Origin: Gnetum montanum
Lineage: Eukaryota; Streptophyta; Gnetopsida; Gnetales; Gnetaceae
Length of the DNA stretch: 52,320 bases
Direction of reading: 5' to 3'
Assembly: GCA_015680685.1 (NCBI GenBank)
Contig: MNCI01004927.1
Coordinates: forward strand, 378,395 to 430,714
Shown in pieces: positions 22,434-34,400 of this stretch. The notes under the pieces are model-generated. The model worked only from the letters and a program-made list of their open reading frames with translations, ran no database searches and was not told where the DNA came from. The first letter of the stretch is position 1. Each line of letters begins with the position of its first letter. A program made the translations under genes and the position numbers.

Positions 22434-25400
22434 CTGTTGACAAAAAATATAATGTTAGACGCATATTGTCATTCATACATTTGATCATGGAAAAAAGCCA
22501 AAAAGGTAAATGCTTTAATATAGATTCAGAAGATGGATAACAAATTTTCTACGAATTCCATGTTTTTGCCCGTACATATTTTACTCGTGCAGCCTTGAGA
22601 ATTAAGGAAAAACATACACCACCAAGTACGCTTAATATACCCTACTCCATTACAGAAACAATAATCAAGGACTAAGAAATTCATATAAATAAGAACATCA
22701 ACCAGCAAATAAACAACATAAAGGATTTCTTGATCACCAAATCCCTGGATAATGATCAAATCACCTAAACAAGCTCATGAGAAGAAAATTGGGGGCTGAA
22801 AAACAAAATGATGCAGAACCATGCTTTCTGGATGGCCTACTAAACTCTTCCACCAACAGTGAAGCATTACTTGACTGAATATCTGAAAGTATTAAACTGG
22901 CTTTTGGCATAACGCGTGTCTATAAACCTTGCAGAAAAGTAACTATTCAACATTTGGTACCAGTAGCTTACAACCATTCGTACCGACATCTTGTTTGTGT
23001 TCACAAACTGCAGTAATTACAAATTAGATCAACCCAACCAAGTGCTGCATCTTTTAGCACAGACAAAAGTTACTGCAGTACTAGTCATGAATTGACCAAT
23101 TGGGTTTAACACATGATAAAAATTCATAGAAGGAACTAACCTCAAGCTATGTTTCCAAAGAAGCTAGATTTGGAAATTGAATATAGATGACAAAAAGTAA
23201 CATGTTCAGATACTTGTGATCACTTGAACAAATGAATGGTGACATTAACAACAATATGACAAACAGAACTGAAGGAGGATGGATGAAATTGTGAAAGGTA
23301 ACCATATTTTTTGGGATAAAAATAATTCCAGCTAGTGTGCACAGGACGATTTATTAAACTTAGAATATGAAGGTGTCTCTAGTATGACTCAAATTTGCAA
23401 CCTCTTACCTGCATACTTAGACACTAAGATACCAACTGAGCCACCTCTAATTGGCAAATTACAAGCTACATGTGAGTAATTCTTAAAGTCAGACTATGCA
23501 AATGAGAGACAGGTAACAGAACAGCATAAAACAAGTAAGGATTATCCAAAAAATCCAAAACTTCTCAATTCACTTGAAAGTCTCAGACCCTTCATAGGAG
23601 CTAGCTCCTATAAACATCAAAATGAAGATCATTGCATGGAACTCTGTTAAAACCCCTAGAGAATAGACACCATGATGGGATGGTGTTGTACAATAAAAAC
23701 TAATGTGTTATGTATTTCTAAATCTAAGTGCAATCTTCAATATAATAGAGGTAAAAGGCTATTCAGGGGGTCTTTGGTTACTAGTAAAAGATGATTTGAA
23801 TATCATACTAATATGGCAGATTGTTAATAGCAATGCTCTATAAAGGGAATAATAGTTTTCTACATGAGTGGGATTTATACACCTTCAAATTTTTAAGAAA
23901 ATGAAAGATTTTGAAGGATTTTAAAATCAAATATGTCAACTTAGAGGTCGTATTTTAGATTTTTACACTATATAAAAATAAAGGGTAGAAACATTGGTAC
24001 ACTAAAGTGTAGAACTACTTAAAGAAATTCATGAATAATCTTGGTCTAATAAATATTCCTCTTAGAGACGAACTATACTTGAGTCATTGACAGCAGGATG
24101 ATGGCTAAAATATTTTCCAAAATTGACCAATTCAGGAGAAATGTTGAATGGTTTGAAATCTTTTCCCAAATTCAGGGTGCAAAATTGACAAGAATTGGTT
24201 TAGATCATTGGCCTATTATTTTATTCTGTGATGATATAAAGCTACATTTTCAGGGGAAAAAAACAAAGAATATTTAGATGGAATAATGGCTCGTTTGCTA
24301 GGAAAGAAATATATGATCATACGGAAACTGGTGGAGCACTAATGCCCTTGGTTACAAACAGTTAAAGCTGAAAATGAAAATAAAATTCGTTATGATGCTT
24401 ACATGTTAAATTTNTGCTTACATGTTAAATTGACAAAGGAGGAAAAAAGAAATACAGAAAAATCTTCATGATATTCAAGAATTCATAAGAATAAATGGTC
24501 GGCCAGAGAAATTTATCCTAATGAAAAACAGCTGCTTCTTGACTTCTTGTTTTTCAAAAATTTCAAAAGTGGAAAAGAAACTAATGGTTTTAAATATCTA
24601 AAGATCAGTGGATTAAGGAGAGAGTTGCTAAGTCTAATGTTTTTCACACAATAGCACCTAAACATCATGCTCATAATAATATTACGAAACTGATGAATAG
24701 ATATCGATAAATAACAAAGAACAAAGAATAAACTAATAAAGTTGCAACTAAATATTCAGCAACTCCAAATGCAGAATTATTAAATAAAGTACTTGTGTAC
24801 GAGGGGTAGCAAGGTTAGTGGTGACCTATAACCTCCCCCACAGTTCAGGGGCTGTAGGGGCACAAAGGGCCCTCCACTCCTTGTGCTAGTATGGCAATTT
24901 CTTGCACTAGTTGAGGGGTCTACGGCCATTCCTCTTTAGCCCACTCAATAAGACCATGCCTGAGGGGTTTACCTCTGGGCACTAACATAGGATATGCTAT
25001 GGGACATTGATTGTGTGCCCTCATATAGATATGACACCAACTACTAGTACCCAATTATGAATCTGGACGGTTCAGCTAGTAGCCTCCATGAAGGGTTCAG
25101 CTAGTAGTCCCCATGGTGTTCACATAAGTGGAGCAAAGGAGAGACTAAATGGCTTGTTGTAAGACTCTTGGTTTAAAAGCTCCAAGTCATGAATTCAATT
25201 CTGGTGGGCAATGTTGAGTTATAAAGTTCTATTTATCAACCAAACAGCTACCAGAAGGAATATGCTGCTGAACTGCATGAACTAGCTGCTAAATCTGCAA
25301 AAGAAAGGTTAGCTGTTACATCTAAATATTATCATCTTATGGGTACAAGTTATGCCTCAAATCCATGTCTTCAAGATGAAAACGTTCTTGATAAATTTAT

Positions 25401-28400
25401 CCAAGTAAGGCAGAGGAAGCGTGGGGCTAGTGCTCCACCAACCTTAGAAAGATCTCCCTTTAGCAAAGATAAGGGGAAAGGAATCCTGGTTGAAGAAACC
25501 AGTGATGAATCTGAAAATCCATTTCCAGTTTATGATCTAAGTGAGGTTCCTGAGTGGCCTGCTGAATAGCCAACTGATTGGATCTTGAATGAATATGAAG
25601 GTCCTTTTAAAGAAGAGGATGACAAAATCATGGCAGAAGTAGAACATGGTGAGAAGAAGATATGGCCTAAAGACTCAGAACTAGTGTATGTTGAAGAGAA
25701 TCTAGATCGGATTCTAGAACAGCTCCCGAATGTAAATTTTGCCTGGAACAATGGGAATGAAGGAGTCAGAGATGACTACTATGATAAAGATATTGATTGG
25801 GACACTCATAGGGCATTTATGTTGAGAAGTGGAGCAGAGAATGTTCAGACCAGTACCGAAGAAGAAATGACACAGGATCAAAAGGCTGTCATTCCATTCC
25901 ATGAAGCCATCTTGAGTCACAAATCTTTTGTAGCTGCTGACGGGAAACTGCAATTTCCTGAGCTATCAAAAGAAGCCATTTATAATTTCTCTAATCTGTT
26001 TTCAGCAAGATGGACCACATCAGTGACACAATCAGAACCAATTCTTGACATCAAAGGAGCTGTTATCAGACCTGTGTTCCTACCATTCTTCACTGACAAA
26101 GAAATCACAAAGTGGAAGGAACAAGGACATCATTATGTTCATCTCGGTCATATCGACATCCTGGTAAGCCCCAAATTCAACTACAACCTGAATGCTGAAT
26201 TTGTTGTTACCTTGCAAGATGGTAGGATAATAGGGGACGGAGTAAGGGATGACCCAGATTTAGTCTGGGAGATGTCAAAAATATGTCAATTGAAAGGAGT
26301 TTTGAATGCTGATGCATTGTTTTCGGTCCAACACAATTTCCAGTTGTCTTTAGCTGATGAACATATTACATCTACGTTGTTGTTGTGTGTTGAAATTCAT
26401 GGTGTTAAGTTGCTACCTGGATTGGTATATGCAGCTATGGGAGCTAGAGCTAGGGCTACTTTTCAATTGACCAATACTATTTTTATGAACCATAAATTGA
26501 AGTGGGGTGTAAAGTTCCCTGTTGGAAGCAAACATCTGCTTGCATGTAGAAGATCTATAGATGCAGAAGGGTATGTGCAAGGTTTTCCAAAGATTCAAAG
26601 ATATCTCAAGGATCAAGAATTCCGAAAGATCTCCAGAATACAAAAGCAATGGAGCAGGTACCCTATTCAACAATTTGGAATAAATGTTGTCATAGATCTA
26701 GCGGCACTGCCTACTGTTCTGCCATCAGTAAAATTTGATGAAGGATCAAGTTCAAACTCTGCAAGGAAGAAGTCTTAAGGAGTCTCCAAATTATGATTGC
26801 AAAGGTGCTATCTTCATGTTCCAAGCCCGTGATATCAAAGGAAGGAAGCTGATAAAGGGAGGAAAATGGCCCCCAAAAGGATCATATTACATGACGGCAT
26901 CCGAAGACACCACTCCAGAGACAAGAGCTGACTGCAGTTACCTGCTCGAACATAGTGTTGATTCAAGCCAGAATCAAAAGGAAGAAGTAAGACAGTTAAA
27001 TTTTCTGTTAAATTGGTCCAGCTATTGTAGTGAAAATATGAATAGTCTAGAAGAAAAAAATAGATGCTGTGTTAAAACATGTTACAATTTATAAAGATAT
27101 AGTTAAAGACCAAAGAAAAGTAGAAAAGGATGGAAGAAGAAATTTTCTAAAAGATGTGTTCACACAAGAAAGGCAGTTAAAGGCAGTCCCAATAGATAAA
27201 CAAAAATTGCGTGAGCAAGAAGAAAAGGATCAAAGGGTAGTATCTGAAATAGATAGAATTAAAGAAAAAATATCAAAATTAAAGAAAGAAAAGGCTCTGA
27301 AAAGAGTAATCAAGAATGACAGATCTGATTCAGAAGAAAATTCAGATGAAGGAAACCCATTCAACAAAGGATGCCAAGGCCAGATTATGATGTCATTCCC
27401 TACACCCAAGGGACAGCCACCTCCATTTGCAGCCCTCAAAGATATGACAGGTACTTCAGTCCCATTACTTGATATAGATTACCTGCTGCCTCAGGAAATT
27501 TTGCAGGTCATCAGGATATGGATCGATCAGCTGAAAGTGGTACAGAACGTGTTGAAGCTGGATGAGAAAACAGCAATGATAGCTGGATTATCACGAACAG
27601 CTGGAATAATCAGAAATTGGTGAGAAAATACAACACAAGAAAGCCAAAATCAGGTACGAGATCGTGGTTTCCAAGGATTATTTGTTACTATGATCACAGA
27701 ATTCACAGTAGATCTATCATCTAATTTAAGAGTTCAAGATAGGTTGTTATTAAGCCAGAGGAGATTGTTCAGATTGGAAGACTTTGAGCAATACAGTGCA
27801 GAATGCAAGAAAGTGTATAGATTGGCATTGCACAGAGAGCCTGTAACATCCTATATGTTCTTAGGATCATTGCCCAAGAAACTAGGACAGATGGTTATAC
27901 ATAAGTCGGTCCAAAATAATGTGAATTTATCCTTAACCTATTGTGTGGATGTTACTCATATGGCCAAACAAGAACTGCAGCAAGCTTGCCTCCAAATTGG
28001 GTTGTCCAAGTTGTTACCCTTGGCAGAAGCATGTGCAAATTTGGATGGATTAGTAGATAATTTCGGAAGAAAACCAAGGGATCATAGCCATCCAAATCGA
28101 AGAAGGCATAGAAAAAGCTATCCTGTTAGGCATTGCAAATTCAGACCAAACAGGTATATGAGGAGAAGGACATCTACTAGAAAATCCAAAACCGTTAGTT
28201 GCTATAATTGCAGGGAAAAGGGGCATTGCACATATGAATGTCTGAAAAAGAGTAACAAAACTCCACCAAAAGTAAAAGCTTTCTTTAAACAATATGAGAA
28301 AGAATGGGAGCCAATTGAAGATGCAGAACAGCCTGAAGAATGTATGTAAAATGGAGAAAAGATTTATAGAATTCAATTTGCTGATGATTCTAGCTCAGAA

Positions 28401-31400
28401 TCAACAACAAACTCAGAAGAGGAATATGAGATTTCCTTCAAAATGGCAAAAGGAGGATGGGATTCAGAAGACAAAGACGAAGTTCAAAGTGAAGACTGGA
28501 ACTTTGAAGAGTTGGTTGAGTTAGAAGCTTTCATGGATAAAACAGATGATGAATAAACTTCAGGAGCAGCTGAAGAAGACAAAGCATTCTCATCGGCCAA
28601 TAGTTTCACTAACCTGCTTGCCATGCAGGAAACAAGCGAGCCAGTGTTATAATCAGATCTGAAAACAATTAGATCCGAAAGACACAGATCTGAAAACACA
28701 CTACAAATGCTCTAGAGAAATTATTAAAAACCCTACAGATCTGAATAAATCATTAGAGGCAAAATATTGCACTGTAAGAAACACTATAAACCACTCTCAA
28801 ACAATTTGCTGATGATTCTAGCTCAGAATCAACAACAAGCTCAGAAGAGGAATATGAGATTTCCTTCAAAATGGCAAAAGGAGGATGGGATTCAGAAGAC
28901 AAAGATGAAGTTCAAAGTGAAGACTGGAACTCTGAAGAGTTGGTTGAGTTAGAAGCTTTCATGGATAAAACAGATGATGAATAAACTTCAGGAGCAGCTG
29001 AAGAAGACGAAGCATTCTCATCGGCCAATAGTTTCACTAACCTGCTTGCCATGCAGGAAACAAGCGAGCCAGTGTTATAATCAGATCTGAAAACAATTAG
29101 ATCCGAAAGACACAGATCTGAAAACACACTACAAATGCTCTAGAGAAATTATTAAAAACCCTACAGATCTGAATAAATCATTANNNNNNNNNNNNNNNNN
29201 NNNCAGATCTGAAAACACACTACAAATGCTCTAGAGAAATTATTAAAAACCCTACAGATCTGAATAAACCATTAGAGGCAAAATATTGCACTGTAAAAAA
29301 CACTATAAACCACTCTCAAAACATTCCAAACTCTAGCAAACATTTGCTGTGATAACAAAATGAAAGCAGAATGAAAACAGTAAAAAGGAAATAGCACAAG
29401 AACACAGAGAATTACGTGGTTCGGGGCCCTTTTACTTTACTTCCACAACAATGCTGATCTACCTTCTATTCTTCTCAAATCTTAAGGACACAAGCCATCC
29501 TTGCAACTTTTCAAACACACAATCTGTTATTCCAACAGATCTCAGATCAACACCAACAAGACTCACGTCTCCAAGGTAAAACCTTGATACAATGCTTTCA
29601 CTTTGAAGCACACACTAAAGGCTACCCCAAGCCTTCTATTTATGATGAAACATGAGGACCAAACCCCAATCCTCATACATGTGGGATAAAACACCAAGCC
29701 TCCTATATATGAGGAAACATTAGGACCAAACCCCAATCCTAATACATGTGGGATAAAACACATCCCCACATCAAATGCAACATAAAAGGAAATACAACAA
29801 TTAATGTATTTGTCTTCATTTTTCCAACAAACTCCCCCTTGAAGACAAATCCAACCAGCCTTTAAGAGATGTGCACTTCTGATTAAGCTTCAGTTATCCC
29901 AAGCTTCTTCCTACAGAAAATGTGTTTTTCAGCTATCACTGGTTTTGTTAAAGCATCAGCAACATTGAGCTTTGTATGGACCTTTTGAACATGCACCAAG
30001 CCATCCTCTATGATTTCTCTTATGAAGTGGAATCGGACATCTATATGTTTTGTCCTGGCATGAAAGGCAGAATTCTTTGCAAGATGGATTGCACTCAAAC
30101 TATCACAAAACACAGCATACCTTTGTTGTTTTAATCCAAGAGACTGCAAAAATCTCTTCATCCATAACATCTCCTTGCATGCTTCTGTGAGGGCTACGTA
30201 CTCTGATTCAGTTGTAGATAAAGTTACGAGTGGTTGTAGACGTGACAACCAACTCACTGCTGCACCACCAAAAATAAATGTGTACCCTGTAGAAGATCGT
30301 CTTGTATCATGATCAGCAGCAAAGTTTGCATCTACAAAGCCTTCAATGTGCAGATTAGCATCTCCAAAACATAAGCAATGCGCTTTTGTGCCTTTTAAAT
30401 ATTTTAAAATCCATTTGACAGCTAACCAGTGATTCCACCCATAGTTGGTCATAAATCTACTAACTACTCCAACGGCATAAGCAATATCAGGACGTGTACA
30501 AACCATGGCATACATCAATGACCCAACAACAGAAGTATATGGGATATTTTTAACCTTTTCAAAATCCTCTTTTGACTGTGGACAGTCCTTCTTTGATAAA
30601 TTAAATTGTGCTGAAAAAGGTGTACTTACAGGTTTTGCATCCTCCATGTTGAAACGCTTTAGAACCTTTCCAATGTAGTCTTCCTGACTCAACCACAGCT
30701 TCTTCCTTTTTCTGTCCCTATAAATATTCATACCAAGAATTTTCTTTGCCTGTCCCAAATCTTTCATAGCAAATTCTTTGCCCATTTCCAATTTTAAATG
30801 TTTTATCTTTGCTATATCATTTCCAGCAATTAGCATCTCATCAACATACAACAACACTGTAAATTTACCTGAAATATCTCCAAAAAAATACACGCAGTGG
30901 TCTAGGTTGTTTTTCTGATAAGATAGCTTCTTCATGAAAGTATCAAACCTTTTATACCACTGCCTAGGGGCTTGTTTCAAACCATATAAACTCTTTTTCA
31001 GTCTACAAACCAGACCTGAACCTTGTTGTTCTTCATACCCTTTTGGCTATTTCATGTAAATTTCCTCCTCCAAATCTCCATGGTGGAATGCTGCTTTTAT
31101 ATCAAGTTGTTCCAACTCTAAGTCCATGCAAGCCACAAATGATAGCACTAAATGTATAGAAGAGTGTTTTACCACTGGAGAAAAAATTTCTTGAAAGTCA
31201 ATACCTGGTTTCTGTGCATAGCCTTTCACCACCAACCTAGCCTTGAAACGTTTTTCCCCATTTGCCTCTAATTTAATTCTGTATAGCCACCTGCACTCCA
31301 AGGGTTTTCTCCCTTTTGGCAACTGAACTAGCTCCCAGGTTTTGTTCTGTTGGAGTGATTCTCATTCATCATTCATAGCTGCCTTCCACTTTGTGGCATC

Positions 31401-34400
31401 AACACATGTCATGGCTTCCTTCACTGTTTCTGGTTCACCATTATCGCTGTAAAGTACATAATTCAATGAGGGAGAGTACCTGTCAAAAGGTTTGGTAGTT
31501 CTGGTTGACCTTCTAACCCAATGAGACACATCTGTAGCTTCTTGTTCATCATCTTCTACCTCATTTTCTTGCTGTCCTGCATTTTCTCCTTGCTGTCCTA
31601 AGTTCTCAGCTTGCTGCCAAGTACTTTCAGCATGTTGTCCAACGTTTCCAGATCTGGAAAATCCATGAGTTTCATCATTTTCAATTTCTTCAGTCACGCT
31701 AAGAGGAGTCCTTATGCTTTCTGAGCCATTTCTGTCCTTGTCTTTCTTTTGCAGCTCACTAAACATCACATTTTCTCTGAATTTAACGTCCCTTGATCTC
31801 ACTACACGTTTCAATTCAGGATCCCAAAGTCTGAATCCTAACTCATCTTCTCCATATCCAACAAATATGCAACTTTTAGCCCTGTCTTCCATCTTAGTTC
31901 TGTTTTCCTTTGGAATATGCATAAATGCCTCACATCCAAAAACTCTTAAATGACTGTATGAAACGTTTTTACCTTTCCAAACAACTTCTGGAACAACATT
32001 ATCAATTGAAGAATGTGGAGACCTGTTCACCAAATATGCAGCAGTCATAACTGCCTCTCCCCAAAATGTCTTAGGTAGGCCTGCACCTGAAACCATTGTT
32101 CTAGCACGATCCAGCAATGTTCTGTTGCATCTTTCAGCAACTCCATTTTCCTGTGGTGTACCAGGAGGGGTACGAATGTGCCTAATTCCTTTGATGTTGC
32201 AAAAATCAGCAAATACTTTAGAAGTGTACTCCCCACCATTATCAGTTTGCAAACATTTTATTTTCAGACCTGTTTCATTTTCTACTCTTGCAACAAATGT
32301 TTTGAAAACTGAAAACACTTCATCTTTTGATTTCAGCATATAAACCCAAACCTTCCTTGTACAATCATCTATGAAAGTTACAAAATAAATAGATCCACCA
32401 AGAGAAATGGGAGTCATAGGACCACAAACATCAGAATAAACCAATTCTAACTTATTTTTCTTTCTGCTGTCCAAATCCCTACGAAAGTTTACTCTCCTAG
32501 ATTTTCCAACTAAACAGTCTTTGCAATCAGTTTGAGCATAAGAAAATACAGGAATGAGAGTCTGATTTTGAAGTACCTTTAAGCTTGACCAGCCAATGTG
32601 TCCAAGACGTCTATGCCACACTTCAGAATTTTCTGTATCAGAAACTGTTGCAATAGAGTTGCATGAATCTGCCATCAATGTATATAAGCTGCCCTCCTTC
32701 TTTCCTTTCAGAATGGTCATGATTCCCTTGGAAATCCTCCAATGCCCACCTCCACTACTGAAATTCAGACCTGAATCATCCAGCTGTGGAACTGAAATCA
32801 ACTTCTTTGTAACTTCAGGAACATGTCTAACGTTATCTATTGTCACCTTTGGCATCCCTGCTTGTTGCAAACTTATACTTCCAATTCCAAGAACTTTTAA
32901 AGCTTTTCCATTAGCAGCATATACAAAACTAGATTCAACTTTATGATAAGATGCAAAACAAGACTTATCTGGACAAATATGAAAGGAGGCACCTGAGTCA
33001 ATCAACCAGATGTCACTGCTACATCCATCTGCCACCATTGTACATTGTTCTTGAATCAGAAAACTGACGTTTTCATCAGCTACATGTACCTCTGATGTTC
33101 CTTCTTCTGACTTCTTCTCCTTTCCTTTTCCTTTATTTTTCTGTGCTTTCCATGCAAAGCAATCCTTCTTCAAATGACCTTTCTTCTTGTAGTACCAGCA
33201 TTCTTGAGTTTGAGTTCTGCCATGTGATACTCCTCTGTTCGTGCTTCTCCCCCTACTTGGGAAACGTCTCCTACTTCTACCTCTTTCCTCTGCTACATGA
33301 ACATTTCCAGATCTAAAAGATTCATCTACTCTTCCTTCTGAATCCTGAAGGGTAGACACAACCTGTTCAAATGTCATAGATGAAACACTCATAGAAGTAG
33401 TAATAGATGTCACAATTGCAGACCAGGAATCAGGTAAGGAGTCTAACAAAGCATAGGATTTAACTAGATCTGGAATAACAATTTTATATTCCTCCAACTT
33501 ATTCAGATTTCCCATCATCTCATCCAAATGATCTTGAAAAGACACATCAGATCTCTTCTTGCATCTAAAAACTTTCTGATAAATGTGAAAGGTATTCAAA
33601 CCTGATACTTTGTCAAACCTATTCTTCAGCGTTTGCCACAGATCATGCGGATCCATATCCGATTTGATTGAGGCCAAAATCCCATTGCTTAGGGTAGGAT
33701 GAATGAAAGACAATGCCCTAGTCTTAATTTTCCTCCAATCAGCAGTTGACATTCCTGCTGGTTGAGAGGGATCTAGGGCCTCTTGGCAATCCTTTTGTGC
33801 TAAAACAGCCTTCATCAAAATGCTCCAAACGTTCCAGTTCCTTCCTACCAATCTTTTCATTGTTTGCAACCTCTCCATCTTTTTAAACCTTGCTCCGATA
33901 CCAATTTTTATAATCAGATCTGAAAACAATTAGATCTGAAAGACACATCTGAAAACACACTACAAATGCTCTAGAGAAATTATTAAAAACCCTACAGATC
34001 TGAATAAATCATTAGAGGCAAAATATTGCACTGTAAAAAACACTATAAACCACTCTCAAAACATTCCAAACTCTAGCAAACATTTGCTGTGATAACAAAA
34101 TGAAAGCAGAATGAAAACAGTAAAAAGGAAATAGCACAAGAACACAGAGAGTTACGTGATTCGGGCCCATTTACCCTACTTCCACAACAATGCTGATCTA
34201 CCTTCTATTCTTCTCNCTTTACCCTACTTCCACAACAATGCTGATCTACCTTCTATTCTTCTCAAATCTTAAGGACACAAACCGTCCTTGCAACTTTTCA
34301 AACACACAATTTGTTATTCCAACAGATCTCAGATCAACACCAACAAGACTCACATCTCCAAGGTAAAACCTTGATACAATGCTTTCACTTTGAAGCACAC

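Noticed and set aside
23360-23460. tRNA gene on the minus strand
   Set aside because: A and B boxes are recognisable, but the acceptor and anticodon stems do not pair; it fits a SINE head.
25240-26778. Host gene of unknown function
   Set aside because: The adjacent coat protein, zinc knuckle and protease in one direction and the internal stop favour a viral relic, although the movement-protein call alone is weak.
28645-28801. Separate solo LTR left of the copia element
   Set aside because: It is the start of the same 3' LTR repeated by the 428-bp duplication; it ends abruptly in duplicated relic sequence rather than at an LTR terminus.
31714-33316. Several plus-strand ORFs of 60-116 codons
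   Set aside because: They lie opposite the copia gag-pol frame and show no family resemblance; they are shadows.
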